A stretch of DNA of 64,000 nucleotides. It comes from Saprospirales bacterium GYS_P2D (GTDB lineage Bacteria > Bacteroidota > Bacteroidia > Chitinophagales > Saprospiraceae). Shown here in pieces: positions 9,229-18,931 of this stretch (its first letter is position 1; each line of letters begins with the position of its first letter). The stretch spans positions 1,120,100 through 1,184,099 of the forward strand of contig WUUP01000001.1 in assembly GCA_009833045.1 (NCBI GenBank), given 5' to 3'. Under the pieces are notes generated by a model. That model had not been told where the DNA came from. It saw only the letters and a program-made list of their open reading frames with translations, and made no database searches. Made by a program: the position numbers and the translations under genes.

Positions 9229-10107
9229 ATGAAACTGTACAAGCAAATCACAGCCAACAACATAAATCTGGTGTCGTATCCCTTCAAAAAAGAATTGGCC
9301 ATGGAAGCCTATCTCATAGAAAATGAAGAAATACTGGCTCTGGATGATGATAATTTTACGGATGTCACCGTATTAGATGAAGAAATAGCACTCCGAAAGG
9401 GTAGGAGAGATCGAGACGGACGTATCGATATCCTGGCCACATACGGAGCTGAATACCTCAGTATCGTAGAGCTAAAACTACATGAGATCAATGAACAATC
9501 TCTCATGCAACTCCAAAGCTATCTGGATCAACGACAACAGATACTTTCAGTAGGCGAATATTGGACGGAAGAACAAGATCCAAAATGGATCGGCGTACTC
9601 GTAGGAACCACCATCAGTGCAAGTCTCCAAGAAAAACTAAGCAATGGCTATAGCTATCAAGAGATACCCATTGCAGGAATCACGCTAAATAGATATCGTA
9701 GTCCAGATAATCACATATTCGTAGTGTCTGATACATACTTTAAGTATCAATATTCATCAAAAGACTATTCAAAATTCAGATACCAAGGAGAGCTATATAA
9801 CAAAGGTAGATTAGTCAATGCTGTCGTGAGAGATTATGTAGATCTACATCCTGCTGTGACCTTTGCACAATTAAAAGAAGTCTTTCCAAAGCATGTTCAA
9901 GGGAGTTTCGGTGTATTCGACAAAATCAGCCGTGCCGAAGAAATATACAACAGAACAGGTCGTAAAAGATACTACCTACATGACTCAGAGACCATTCATC
10001 TTATTGATGGAGAAATAATCGCTACGTGTAATCAGTGGAATCCTGACAACATTGCCAGATTTATTCAACAAGCTAATAATCAAGGATTTAAGATAGAACT
10101 GGAGTAA
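9229..10107 (+). CDS. PD-(D/E)XK nuclease family protein (NucS/DUF91-like)
   Basis: This is an orphan predicted nuclease of 292 residues from the chosen ATG at 9229; a longer frame starts at 9154. The core is seen as GRIDILATYGAEYLSIVELK, giving the expected active-site residues Asp67, Glu81 and Lys83. It is preceded by an acidic helix (MEAYLIENEEIL) like that of the NucS/DUF91 group. The C-terminal half (about 190-292) is not recognised and may bind DNA. No methyltransferase, helicase or other restriction partner lies beside it, so restriction is not supported. A role in repair or defence is possible but unproven. Tandem repeats upstream suggest regulated expression. Confidence 0.7.
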   Translation: MKLYKQITANNINLVSYPFKKELAMEAYLIENEEILALDDDNFTDVTVLDEEIALRKGRRDRDGRIDILATYGAEYLSIVELKLHEINEQSLMQLQSYLDQRQQILSVGEYWTEEQDPKWIGVLVGTTISASLQEKLSNGYSYQEIPIAGITLNRYRSPDNHIFVVSDTYFKYQYSSKDYSKFRYQGELYNKGRLVNAVVRDYVDLHPAVTFAQLKEVFPKHVQGSFGVFDKISRAEEIYNRTGRKRYYLHDSETIHLIDGEIIATCNQWNPDNIARFIQQANNQGFKIELE

Positions 10108-10217
10108 TCTTTTTTCTGCCACTTCTCTCGTATATTTTGGATAAACCTCCGTCTTCTTAATCAACAAAGACCATCAAAAAGCAAGACTTGATCCTTTAGT
10201 ATCTTTTCGACCCAAAT

Positions 10218-11171
10218 ATGAACGAACATTTCAAATCCATCATCCTGCAGAGCACTGGTGCCTCTGGACTATCAGAGGGAGAGATCATACAGTCTCTCTG
10301 GAGCGGATATGGCAAAATACAGCGTATCCATCTGGACCAGGCCGATGTCAGCAACGTGGTCGTCAAGCATGTACAACTGCCTATATCTCAGCATCATCCT
10401 CGTGGGTGGAATACAGACATCGGCCACCAGAGAAAGCTCCGCTCCTATCAAGTGGAGACAGCTTGGTATCAGCGATATAGTGAGCAGAGTCGAGCTCGAC
10501 TACCTCAGTGCTTAGCTGTGGATAGCCTGGGTGATGAGCTACTCATCGTGCTGGAAGATCTGGATGAAGCGGGCTATACTATCAGAAAGGGCTCCGTATC
10601 ATGGGCAGATATAGAGGCTTGCCTGGAGTGGTTAGCTAGCTTTCACGCATCCTATCTCGGACAGGAGCCAAAAGGACTATGGGAGATCGGCACCTACTGG
10701 CATCTCGATACTCGACCACAGGAATTATCCGTACTCGATGATCTCCCGCTCAAAAAAGCCGCTCATCTAATCGACAAAAAACTAAACAGCTGTCAGTATA
10801 AGACATTCGTCCATGGCGATGCGAAGCTGGCTAATTTTTGCTTTGCTCCATCGGGAGCCGTGGCAGGCGTTGACTTTCAGTATGTCGGTGGCGCATGTGG
10901 GATGAAGGATGTGGCCTACTTCATCGGGAGCTGTCTCGATGAGAGGGACTGTGAGCGACTGGAGGACCAGATTTTAGATACCTACTTCACACATCTGCAG
11001 CAGGCACTCCCTCAGGAAGATCAAGGACTCGAATCAGAATGGCGATCTCTCTATCCTGTAGCGTGGGCCGATTTCCACAGATTCCTGAAGGGATGGAGTC
11101 CCGGACACTGGAAAATCAATAGCTATAGCGAGCGAATCACTCGCCAAGTCATCCACCAACTCACTCACTAA
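10218..11171 (+). CDS. Phosphotransferase family (aminoglycoside/choline kinase-like) protein
   Basis: This 317-residue protein has the APH/choline-kinase fold: a possible ATP-anchoring Lys50 in VVVKHV, the catalytic loop HGDAKLAN (199-206) and the metal-binding Asp219 in GVDFQ. These enzymes phosphorylate small hydroxylated substrates; the substrate here cannot be told. The next gene, a phosphatase of the inositol monophosphatase family, starts four bases after this stop, so the two are surely co-transcribed and may act on related phosphorylated metabolites. There is no reason to call it a resistance gene. Confidence 0.82.
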   Translation: MNEHFKSIILQSTGASGLSEGEIIQSLWSGYGKIQRIHLDQADVSNVVVKHVQLPISQHHPRGWNTDIGHQRKLRSYQVETAWYQRYSEQSRARLPQCLAVDSLGDELLIVLEDLDEAGYTIRKGSVSWADIEACLEWLASFHASYLGQEPKGLWEIGTYWHLDTRPQELSVLDDLPLKKAAHLIDKKLNSCQYKTFVHGDAKLANFCFAPSGAVAGVDFQYVGGACGMKDVAYFIGSCLDERDCERLEDQILDTYFTHLQQALPQEDQGLESEWRSLYPVAWADFHRFLKGWSPGHWKINSYSERITRQVIHQLTH

Positions 11172-11175
11172 TCCT

Positions 11176-11997
11176 ATGAAGTTACTACCGCTATCAGATC
11201 TGGCCATTGAGGCAGCATTAGCAGCAGCTGATATCATCATGCAGCACATGCAGACAGATATCAATGTCGAGCATAAAAAAGGTGCCTCCAGCTATGCCTC
11301 TCAAGTAGTCACTGAGGTAGATAGAGCCAGCGAGGCAGCTATCATCAGTCATCTACAGCTCAGCTGTGAGCAATACGACATCGCTCTACTCTCCGAGGAG
11401 ACCGAGGATGACCACAGCCGTCTGGAGAAAGACTATTTCTGGTGTATCGATCCGATAGATGGTACTCTGCCTTTTGTGGAGGGGCGGCCAGGATTTTGTG
11501 TATCCATAGCACTGGTCAGACGAGATGCTACTCCACAGATCGGAGTGGTTTATGATCCATCTACCAAGACGCTGTACCATGCAGTCAGCGGACATGGCGC
11601 CTATAAAAATCGTCAACCATTGATCCTTAACCCTCCCAACAACTATCTCACCTACTGCACTGATAAAAAGCTCAAAGACACTCCTCGAAAAGCCGATATC
11701 GAAAAACTACTACACGATAAAGCCAAATCAATGGGCCTGAGCAAGATCCGAGAACTAGCTGGGACAGGAGCTGTACTCGCAGCTATCCGTGTCATAGAAA
11801 ATGGCCCCGCCCTGATGATCAAGCACCCCAAAAAAGAAAATGGTGGTGGCAGTCTCTGGGACTACGCTGCAATAGCCTGTATCTACAGTGAACTCGGCCT
11901 CCCCGCTACTAACTACCACGGCGGCCCTCTCGATCTCAATCGTCCAGACGATCACTATATGAATCATGAAGGAGTGTATTTTGAAAATTTGAAATAG
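11176..11997 (+). CDS. Inositol monophosphatase family phosphatase (possible CysQ)
   Basis: This is a 273-residue Mg-dependent phosphatase of the FIG superfamily. Metal ligands are visible as Glu74-Glu75 (SEETED), the DPIDGT motif at 92-97 and Asp229 in GGSLWDYAA. The family includes inositol monophosphatase, fructose bisphosphatase and the 3'(2'),5'-bisphosphate nucleotidase CysQ. CysQ is an attractive guess because this genome makes PAPS and carries sulfotransferases (50-58 kb), which release PAP. However, the C-terminal half is not diagnostic. It is coupled to the upstream kinase-like gene. Confidence 0.8.
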   Translation: MKLLPLSDLAIEAALAAADIIMQHMQTDINVEHKKGASSYASQVVTEVDRASEAAIISHLQLSCEQYDIALLSEETEDDHSRLEKDYFWCIDPIDGTLPFVEGRPGFCVSIALVRRDATPQIGVVYDPSTKTLYHAVSGHGAYKNRQPLILNPPNNYLTYCTDKKLKDTPRKADIEKLLHDKAKSMGLSKIRELAGTGAVLAAIRVIENGPALMIKHPKKENGGGSLWDYAAIACIYSELGLPATNYHGGPLDLNRPDDHYMNHEGVYFENLK

Positions 11998-12201
11998 TCT
12001 ACTTATCCAAGTGCGGGCTGAGTGACAAATTAGTGGGTTGCGGGTGCCTGCATTGTGGGCGGGTATTAATTTGTCGAGCTTTTTGGGTTCGTTTTCAGCG
12101 ACTGGAAAAGGAACAATCCAAGCCAAGAGCAAGGGCAAGTCTAACTGCTATTAGTAAAATGTCAACAGTGAAAAATCCACGAATAACCCTACCTTCGTAC
12201 T
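11998..12201. other. 204-bp intergenic stretch with an inverted repeat
   Basis: No gene is convincing here. The stretch is locally G-rich on the plus strand, unlike its surroundings. It contains a perfect 9-bp inverted repeat, GACAAATTA (12024-12032) and TAATTTGTC (12067-12075), enclosing a 34-base G-rich loop. It could be a small repeated element, an RNA structure or a decayed sequence. There is no T-run, so it is not a classical terminator. Confidence 0.4.
12024..12075. repeat. Inverted repeat enclosing a G-rich loop
   Basis: GACAAATTA (12024-12032) is matched perfectly by TAATTTGTC (12067-12075). The 34-base centre is rich in GGG and GCC. It lies between the IMPase-family gene and rnhB. 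Confidence 0.5.
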
Positions 12202-12807
12202 ATGCTCCTACAGTATCATACTGATTATCTCATAGAGGCAGGCTGTGACGAAGCAGGACGTGGATGTCTGGCGGGTCCCGTATTCGCAGCAGCAGTCATC
12301 CTCCCTCGAGACTTTCATCACCCTAAACTCAATGATAGTAAGCAGATCAAAGAAAAAGATCGTGAGCTCCTACGAGGTATCATAGAGCGAGAAGCCATAT
12401 CCTACAGCGTACAGAAAGTATCAGAAACCCAGATCGACCAGATCAATATTCTCAATGCCAGCTTTCTGGCTATGCATAGAGCGGTAGATAATCTTCAGAC
12501 TCGGCCCGAGCTACTGCTCATAGATGGCAATCGATTCAAGCCTTATCCTCAGATCCCTCATGAGTGCATCATCAAAGGAGATGGCAAATATGCCAGTATC
12601 GCAGCTGCCAGCGTCCTCGCTAAGACCTATCGAGATGACTATATGAAGAGCCTCAGCCAGAGGTTTCCACAGTATGGCTGGGAACAAAACAAAGGCTATG
12701 CGACACTGGCACACAGAGTAGCCCTACAAGAAGTAGGACCGACGCCCTATCATCGCAAAAGCTTCGTCGTCAAAAAACAACTGCCTATCAATTTTCCTCC
12801 AAAATGA
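12202..12807 (+). CDS. rnhB: Ribonuclease HII
   Basis: RNase HII cleaves RNA in RNA-DNA hybrids and starts removal of single ribonucleotides from DNA. The 201-residue protein opens with the diagnostic [13 protein letters not shown] (Asp16, Glu17). It also has the LLIDGNRF and [22 protein letters not shown] motifs that complete the acidic active site and the substrate-sensing loop. The length is typical. Its stop overlaps the start of the next gene (ATGA), so an acyltransferase is translated with it. Confidence 0.95.
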   Translation: MLLQYHTDYLIEAGCDEAGRGCLAGPVFAAAVILPRDFHHPKLNDSKQIKEKDRELLRGIIEREAISYSVQKVSETQIDQINILNASFLAMHRAVDNLQTRPELLLIDGNRFKPYPQIPHECIIKGDGKYASIAAASVLAKTYRDDYMKSLSQRFPQYGWEQNKGYATLAHRVALQEVGPTPYHRKSFVVKKQLPINFPPK

Positions 12808-13646
12808 ATAAGTGGATCAACCAAATCGTCGGCAAAGATCAAAGTATGATTTCTTATGCTTCTCCACAGGACAAACTTCCCAAAAGGATACTCATCAACT
12901 CCGTCGAAATGGCAACTGGTAGGCGGCGAGTGGAGCAGGCCTACGACCGGCTGAAAGCTATGAATATCCCAGATGTCACTGTCTGGCAGCACCTTTTTCC
13001 ATTGCTACAGGTGGATCTATCATACGATCGAAATAAGCTGAACAACATACCCAGTCATGGCCCATTAGTCCTCATCGCTAATCATCCTTTCGGCGTACTC
13101 GATGGATTGGCATTAGGCTATCTACTGAGTCATATTAGGTCAGATTTTAGACTGATCGTCAATGAAGTACTATGTAGAGAGCCGCTCTTAGGACCTTATC
13201 TGCTACCCATAGATTTCAGAGAAGATAAATCGGCTTTTCAGACTAATATCAACACTCGCAACACGGCTATCCAGACGATCAAAGATGGCGGATCTATAGG
13301 TATATTCCCTTCTGGAGGCGTCGCCACAGCTCCTAAGCCATTTTCTCGTCAAGCGGAAGATCTCGAGTGGAAAAACTTCTTAGTGAAGATCATCAAGCGT
13401 CATGACGCAAGGATCGTACCTATCTACTTTCATGGGCAGAATAGTCAGCTATTTCAGATCGCCAGTCATATCAATCAAAATCTACGTCTCGGACTCCTCC
13501 TCAACGAAGTGAATAATAAGCGTGGCAAAACATTGAAAATCAATATCGGTGATCCCATACATTCTATCGACTATCGAGAGATGAAAGGAAATGAGATCCT
13601 TGACCGACTGAGAAAGATTACTTTTTCTTTAGCTCAGACCACTTAG
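12804..13646 (+). CDS. PlsC-type lysophospholipid acyltransferase family protein
   Basis: This 280-residue protein contains the acyltransferase HxxxxD motif as NHPFGVLD (His94, Asp100) and the later block [11 protein letters not shown], the counterpart of motif III (FPEG) in PlsC enzymes. It probably transfers an acyl chain to a lysolipid, glycerolipid or ornithine lipid at the inner membrane. It most resembles the hemolysin-like/OlsB-type branch. It overlaps rnhB by 4 nt and converges on ybeY with a 29-bp overlap of the 3' ends. Confidence 0.82.
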   Translation: MNKWINQIVGKDQSMISYASPQDKLPKRILINSVEMATGRRRVEQAYDRLKAMNIPDVTVWQHLFPLLQVDLSYDRNKLNNIPSHGPLVLIANHPFGVLDGLALGYLLSHIRSDFRLIVNEVLCREPLLGPYLLPIDFREDKSAFQTNINTRNTAIQTIKDGGSIGIFPSGGVATAPKPFSRQAEDLEWKNFLVKIIKRHDARIVPIYFHGQNSQLFQIASHINQNLRLGLLLNEVNNKRGKTLKINIGDPIHSIDYREMKGNEILDRLRKITFSLAQTT

Positions 13647-14055
13647 TGAGATAGTGGTTTTCGGCAGCACGCATTGCTTTTTCTTCTTCAGGAGACTTAT
13701 CGCCCAGTCCCGCCATGTGGAGTAGGCCATGTAGCATCACTCGATGTAGCTCAGTGTCTACATCTGCGCCGTACTCTTGAGCATTATCTCGGATACGATC
13801 TACACTGATGAATAGGTCCGCTTTGATCGGATCATACTCATAGGGGAATGTGATGATGTCTGTGTAGTAGTCATGATCGAGGTGCTCTCGATTGACCTGT
13901 AGTAGATATTCATCTGAGCAAAAAATGATATTGACCTCGTCGATCTCACTCCCTCGATCTCGGATGGAGTCTACGAGCCAGTCTATCGATCGAGATACAT
14001 CCTCGAGAGCGAAATCAATCTGCTCAGCAAATATGTGAATAGGACTCTCTATCAT
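13618..14055 (-). CDS. ybeY: Endoribonuclease YbeY (16S rRNA maturation factor)
   Basis: YbeY is a metal-dependent RNase involved in 16S rRNA 3'-end processing and ribosome quality control. The 145-residue protein carries the core motif as HGLLHMAGLGD (His109, His113). In most bacteria the third ligand is His; here the position is Asp119, a replacement that I believe recurs in Bacteroidota. The start overlaps the stop of the upstream ATPase gene by 4 nt. It is the last gene of the DUF4175-ATPase-ybeY run. Confidence 0.9.
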   Translation of the reverse strand: MIESPIHIFAEQIDFALEDVSRSIDWLVDSIRDRGSEIDEVNIIFCSDEYLLQVNREHLDHDYYTDIITFPYEYDPIKADLFISVDRIRDNAQEYGADVDTELHRVMLHGLLHMAGLGDKSPEEEKAMRAAENHYLTKWSELKKK

Positions 14056-14450
14056 ACAGAGAATAGGATCTCTACAGTGCTACCATTGTCATGATAGACG
14101 ACTCTGTCTGCGAGCTGCTTCATGAGGAATACTCCTCGTCCTCCACAGCAGCCGATATTTTCTGGAGCTGTAGGATCAGGTACATGCTTAGGATTGAATC
14201 CTGGCCCCTCATCTGATATCCAAAATGACAATCCCTCTTGCGTCTTGGCGAGCTTGACATTGACATACTTGGATCGGTCTTCCTTGTTGCCATGTATGAT
14301 GGCATTATTGACCGCCTCAGTGAGTGAGATGAGGATATCGGGATATCGCTCATCATTTATGTTGTACTTATGGGCTACCACGCCGATGAACTGCTCGAGC
14401 TGACAGATGCTCTTACTACACGATGGAAGCTTTAAAGTTTTGTTTGGCAT
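14052..14450 (-). CDS. RsbW-like HATPase (serine kinase / anti-sigma type) protein
   Basis: This is a 132-residue single-domain GHKL ATPase. The N box is EAVNNAIIHGN (from Glu45), the G1 box is SDEGPGF (79-85) and the G2-type segment is GRGVFLMK (104-111). Such proteins are anti-sigma factors with serine kinase activity (RsbW, SpoIIAB) or free histidine-kinase-like regulators. No sigma factor or STAS antagonist lies nearby, so its partner is unknown. It sits 16 bases after the DUF4175 gene and overlaps ybeY. Confidence 0.82.
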   Translation of the reverse strand: MPNKTLKLPSCSKSICQLEQFIGVVAHKYNINDERYPDILISLTEAVNNAIIHGNKEDRSKYVNVKLAKTQEGLSFWISDEGPGFNPKHVPDPTAPENIGCCGGRGVFLMKQLADRVVYHDNGSTVEILFSV

Positions 14451-14466
14451 GTACTGTTGGTTTTCG

Positions 14467-17400
14467 TTATGCTCTTTTCAATTTTTTGTAATACTCGTCC
14501 ACGAGACGCTTGTAGTGCGGTCTCATCTCTGGAGAGACATACTTGTACTGGTCGATCTGTGCTTTTCGTTGTTTGATATATTCCTCGAGGGAAGGTGGTA
14601 TTTCTCGTTGGGCGTTTTGACCCTCTTTTGATTTTCTTTTATCATCATATTCTCTCTCTTTCTGCGCAGACTCTGCCTCGAGTAGTCGAGTCAGTATCTC
14701 CTGTTGTCTCATCAGCATCTCATTGTCCAGGCGTTTATTGACCAGATCTACTTCTTGCTTGTCCATCTCCTCCATGATCTTCTGGAGCTCATCCGAGGCT
14801 CCTTGACCTTGCTCTTGGCGGCTTTTCTGTAGATCTTCCAGCGCTTTACGTAGTGCGGCCTGTTTAGCTGCTGCCTCTGCAAAATCTTTAGCGCTATTGC
14901 CCTCTCCACTTTTTTGGTTTTGAGACATTTTCTGTAGCTTTTCAGAGAGGCCTTTTTGACCTTCTGTGATTTTATCGCTTGGCTTGCTACCCGGCTTTTG
15001 ACCAGGGTTCTGACACATCTGACTACCAGACATCATCCCTGCCATCTGCTGCTGCATTTGCTCCATTGATTCAGACAACATTAATGCCAAATCATTCAAA
15101 TTAGTCATCGTCGTGCGTTGACTTTGATTAGCTTCTGGCTTCTTTCTTTCCTCGAGTTCCCCCAGACTTTGAGATAGATTGAGCTTTACATCTGCCACTT
15201 TTTCGAGTACGAAGGTCTCTATTTTCGGCTGTCTTTTGCTTAGTGCCTCGAGGGTATCCTGCACTACCTTGAAGTCATCTTGAATCCGCATCTGATTTTG
15301 TAAGAGCTCTACATATTTCGGCGTATTGATCGTAGTACGATTCACCGCTGACACGAGTGATTCTTGGTCAAATGATAGTGTTACAAGATTTTCTAATAGT
15401 TGTCGGAGTGTCTCGATATCCTCTTGCATTTGCTCCTGTCCTGCTTGCTGCATTTGCTGCTGCATCTGACCAGACATTTTCTTCATTTTTTCAGAAGCTT
15501 TTTTCTGCTGCTGGGAGGCACTTTGATTTTGTTGCTGATCCAGATTTTGCTCGCTTTGATCGAGATCATCGCTTATATCATCCATCTGCTCCGGAGCGTC
15601 ATCAGGTATCTGTTTCGGATATTCGAGCTCATCATTTTTCTCCATGAGCTCTTCCATTTTTTCTTGGAGCTCTTCAAATTTTTCATTGATCTCTTCTTGC
15701 TCTTTCTTCAGCTCTTCGTTTGACTTTTCCTCCTTCGCTGTTTCTTCGCTTAGTTCTTCGAGTTGTTCTGCCAGCTTTTCGAGTTCATCGATAGCTTCAT
15801 TCATCTCCTTTTCGACTTCGAGCTGCTTGTAGAGTTCGGAAAGGCGCTCCATTTCATTTTCGAGCGTCTCTTCATTCATTTTGAATTCCTCCATCTTCTG
15901 AAGACTCTGCTCTTTATCGAGCTCTTCCATGAGTTCTTGGATCTGCTCCATGAGCTCTTTCATCTCATCGCTGACCACCTCTTCAAATAATTCTTGAAGG
16001 CGCTCTTGCTTCTCTTGCATCTCAGGGCTCGTCTCCATGAATTGCTGCTGATTCTGCATATTGCGATCATTAGCATCCTTAGCCTGCTGGAGTTGTTGCT
16101 GGAGCTGCTGCTGACGCTCCATGAGTTGCTCGAGCTGCTTTTTATCCTGCCAGTCTGGCTCTTCTTTTTGGAGGAGCTTTTCTCTTAGCTTTTTGAGTTC
16201 TTCTTGGATCTTGCGAGCCTCATCGATGGAGTCATCGAGCTTATCTTTGATCTCTTCTTCATTTTCCTGCTCTTCTTCTTTGACCTCTTCGATACTTTTT
16301 TGACGATAAGTCATCATAGAGCTTTTAGCGGATTTGGCTCCGTTGACTCTATCATTGTCATATACTTCGAAGTAGTAATTGATCTGCTCACCTGGCTGGA
16401 GCTCGATCGCCTCGATATCGAGGATATAGTCAAAGTCTATCTGAGCAGATGGTGACATAGTCAGCGGCTCAGCGGATGAGCGCACGGTCTGTCCCGCATC
16501 ATTAGTGATGGTATAGACAAAATTCAGTTTAGTCAACCCATAGTCGTCCGCAGCATCGCCGACGAAGTAGTATATACTCTTCTCTAAGCTATCCTGAAGA
16601 AACTCTACATTAATGTCTGGATACTGATCTGCGACACTTCTGATTGTGAAAGCTAATGAGTCTCCGAGGCCCACATATTGATTTTTCATCCATACGGTAT
16701 AGGGAGCATCTTTACGGATGACCTTTTCATACTGATACCCATTGTTGCCACTTTTTTCGAGAGCGAGTTTTTCGCCTCCGGCAAACTGCATATCCATGCC
16801 CTCTGCACTCTGCGTCTGAAAAGTCCATTTGATACGTGTACCTTCTGGGACGATCACATCACCTGTATTGAATACTGATTCGTCCTTTTGCTGAGTATAT
16901 CCTGGATAATCCAGTGCGAGATCAAAATTGATCATCTTGGGCTTTGGTAAGACATTCAGCTGAGCGGTCTGCTTAGCATACTTACCAGAATAGAGTGTGA
17001 AGCCAACATCCTTTCTCACATTGGAAAATAGATAGCTAAATTCATTCGCTGCATTTTTCGTCAGTCGATAGTCGTAGTTATCTACTTTGATATATACTTC
17101 ATTAGGCAGCTGATCACCTTCGACTTTGACCTTCAGCTCATAATCTTCAAACTGTACTACCTCAAGATCTTTATTCTGTATTAATAAATGGAATGGAGCT
17201 TCTCTCTCAAATTCTTGATTATTATTGATGATGCGATAAGTACTGTCCCTGATCAGACTCGGCGCTGCGAATAGGACAAAGAGTAAAAGTAAAAGTGGTG
17301 GAAGCGCATACTTCAGATATCTCTTGTTTCCTGACAGATCGATAGCCGATTTGAACGGGACCAATTTGATTTCATCTGCTTTTTGATTGATAGAAGCTGT

Positions 17401-17784
17401 GATCAGCGCTTGATCTGCGGTGTTAGCTTTTTTGAGCTGGAGTATATTGAGCAGCTTGTCTTCTACATCTCCAAAATGATCACCAAGGATCACCGCCGCC
17501 TGCTCATGAGATATAACCTTGCCCAAACTAAAGTACTTAGACAGAGGTAGTACCACCCAATAGATCAGCGCTCCCATTGAGGCTAACACATAAGAAAAGA
17601 AGAGAATCTTTCGTCCACCCTTAGACAGATAAAACTGATGCTCTAAAAGAGCGTAAAGCAGAAAAAGTCCTACACAAAGCCCTACAAAAAGAAGGGCGCC
17701 TCTAAGCACACGATTGATGTAGTATTTTCGGATAAATTGATCCAGCTTTTGGATCAACAATGAATAACTTGACACTTCACTCAT
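14467..17784 (-). CDS. DUF4175 family large membrane protein with long coiled coils
   Basis: This 1105-residue protein resembles the DUF4175 proteins of Bacteroidota. Two N-terminal membrane segments (about residues 26-45 and 52-72) and a third (about 154-171) precede a beta-rich extracytoplasmic part (about 190-500). A very long Glu/Gln/Lys-rich coiled coil (about 510-850) and a Gln/Met-rich helical tail follow. Function is unknown; the architecture suggests an envelope scaffold. The repetitive helical sequence creates several false open frames on the opposite strand. It leads a run with the RsbW-like ATPase and ybeY. Confidence 0.85.
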   Translation of the reverse strand: MSEVSSYSLLIQKLDQFIRKYYINRVLRGALLFVGLCVGLFLLYALLEHQFYLSKGGRKILFFSYVLASMGALIYWVVLPLSKYFSLGKVISHEQAAVILGDHFGDVEDKLLNILQLKKANTADQALITASINQKADEIKLVPFKSAIDLSGNKRYLKYALPPLLLLLFVLFAAPSLIRDSTYRIINNNQEFEREAPFHLLIQNKDLEVVQFEDYELKVKVEGDQLPNEVYIKVDNYDYRLTKNAANEFSYLFSNVRKDVGFTLYSGKYAKQTAQLNVLPKPKMINFDLALDYPGYTQQKDESVFNTGDVIVPEGTRIKWTFQTQSAEGMDMQFAGGEKLALEKSGNNGYQYEKVIRKDAPYTVWMKNQYVGLGDSLAFTIRSVADQYPDINVEFLQDSLEKSIYYFVGDAADDYGLTKLNFVYTITNDAGQTVRSSAEPLTMSPSAQIDFDYILDIEAIELQPGEQINYYFEVYDNDRVNGAKSAKSSMMTYRQKSIEEVKEEEQENEEEIKDKLDDSIDEARKIQEELKKLREKLLQKEEPDWQDKKQLEQLMERQQQLQQQLQQAKDANDRNMQNQQQFMETSPEMQEKQERLQELFEEVVSDEMKELMEQIQELMEELDKEQSLQKMEEFKMNEETLENEMERLSELYKQLEVEKEMNEAIDELEKLAEQLEELSEETAKEEKSNEELKKEQEEINEKFEELQEKMEELMEKNDELEYPKQIPDDAPEQMDDISDDLDQSEQNLDQQQNQSASQQQKKASEKMKKMSGQMQQQMQQAGQEQMQEDIETLRQLLENLVTLSFDQESLVSAVNRTTINTPKYVELLQNQMRIQDDFKVVQDTLEALSKRQPKIETFVLEKVADVKLNLSQSLGELEERKKPEANQSQRTTMTNLNDLALMLSESMEQMQQQMAGMMSGSQMCQNPGQKPGSKPSDKITEGQKGLSEKLQKMSQNQKSGEGNSAKDFAEAAAKQAALRKALEDLQKSRQEQGQGASDELQKIMEEMDKQEVDLVNKRLDNEMLMRQQEILTRLLEAESAQKEREYDDKRKSKEGQNAQREIPPSLEEYIKQRKAQIDQYKYVSPEMRPHYKRLVDEYYKKLKRA

Positions 17785-17991
17785 AAAAATTCTCTGCTTA
17801 CTGAATTATATCTTGGCTCTATATGGCCCCTCAGTGTACTCAAAGTCAAAAGATAAAGCTATATAAACTTTTGTTACATAGCAAGATATGACTTGTTCGG
17901 ACTACTTTTTGCATATCAGTTAATAACGTCTGAGACGCTTATTTCATTATTGGATTAAAAACTATTTTTAGTCCAGGACATTCCATTGAAT

Positions 17992-18870
17992 ATGAAAATA
18001 CTCCTCTACGGAAGATTTATAAAAGAAAGCAACTATGACTCCATCGGTCAAGTAGTGCGAGAATCACTCCAGCGAGGCATACAACTCTATGCTAATCAAA
18101 GTGTTCATATCCATCTCGATCAGATCGTAGGCCCTCATGATATAAGTCTGATAGCAGACTATGACAGCCTCCGTAGCGAGAAAATCGATCTGGTAATGAC
18201 GCTCGGGGGAGACGGTACTATCCTACAGGCGACGACGCTGATCCGTGATCTGGGGATCCCTATACTGGGCGTCAATCTCGGTAGGCTGGGATTTTTAGCC
18301 AGTGTCGAGCAAAAATATATAGCTCACTCTATCGAGCAGGTCCTGCAAAATCAGTATCATATCGAGGAGCGATCTATGATCTATCTGGAGTCGAGCCCGC
18401 AGCTATTTGGTGGTGCGACTTTTGCGCTCAATGACTTCACCCTGCACAAGCGTGACACCTCATCCATGATCACGATACATGCCTATATCAACGGAGACTA
18501 TCTCAACTCGTATTGGGCAGATGGTCTGATCGTCTCGACACCGACTGGGTCGACAGGATACTCCCTGAGCTGTGGCGGACCTATTGTATTTCCTAATTCT
18601 GGCAACTTCATCATCACGCCAGTGGCTCCTCACAATCTGAATGTGCGCCCACTGGTCATATCAGATAGCTCTGTGATATCTTTTGAGATAGAGGGCCGAT
18701 CGGAGAATTTTCTATGTACGCTGGATTCCCGATTTGAGACGATCACCTCTGAGCATCAGCTGGCAGTGAGAAAATGTGATTTCAATACACGATTAATAAT
18801 ATTAAAAAATATCAGCTTCCTCAAGACCATACAGGATAAATTGTCTTGGGGTAGCGACAATAGAAATTAA
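17992..18870 (+). CDS. nadK: NAD kinase
   Basis: NadK phosphorylates NAD to NADP. The chosen start is ATG at 17992; a TTG two codons earlier is less likely. Visible motifs are GGDG at 72-75 (LGGDGTILQA), GRLGFLA near 98 and the NAD-binding STPTGSTGYSLSCGGPIV block (182-199). Length (292 residues) matches the family. It follows a 207-bp intergenic region without other genes and precedes a TPR-type membrane protein by about 60 bases. Confidence 0.96.
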   Translation: MKILLYGRFIKESNYDSIGQVVRESLQRGIQLYANQSVHIHLDQIVGPHDISLIADYDSLRSEKIDLVMTLGGDGTILQATTLIRDLGIPILGVNLGRLGFLASVEQKYIAHSIEQVLQNQYHIEERSMIYLESSPQLFGGATFALNDFTLHKRDTSSMITIHAYINGDYLNSYWADGLIVSTPTGSTGYSLSCGGPIVFPNSGNFIITPVAPHNLNVRPLVISDSSVISFEIEGRSENFLCTLDSRFETITSEHQLAVRKCDFNTRLIILKNISFLKTIQDKLSWGSDNRN

Positions 18871-18931
18871 CACTTTGGCGAAAGCCTGATGGATGCATTT
18901 GCCTCAGAGCTTTTGTACATTTAGCACATCG

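Noticed and set aside
11755-12138. Minus-strand open frame across the IMPase end and the intergenic element
   Set aside because: It is antisense to the well-supported phosphatase gene for most of its length and shows no family pattern.
15357-16455. Several open frames on the plus strand opposite the DUF4175 gene (for example 15400-15723)
   Set aside because: They consist of Leu/Phe/Ser-rich low-complexity sequence produced by reading the Glu/Gln/Lys coiled-coil region backwards; no family resemblance and no own promoters.
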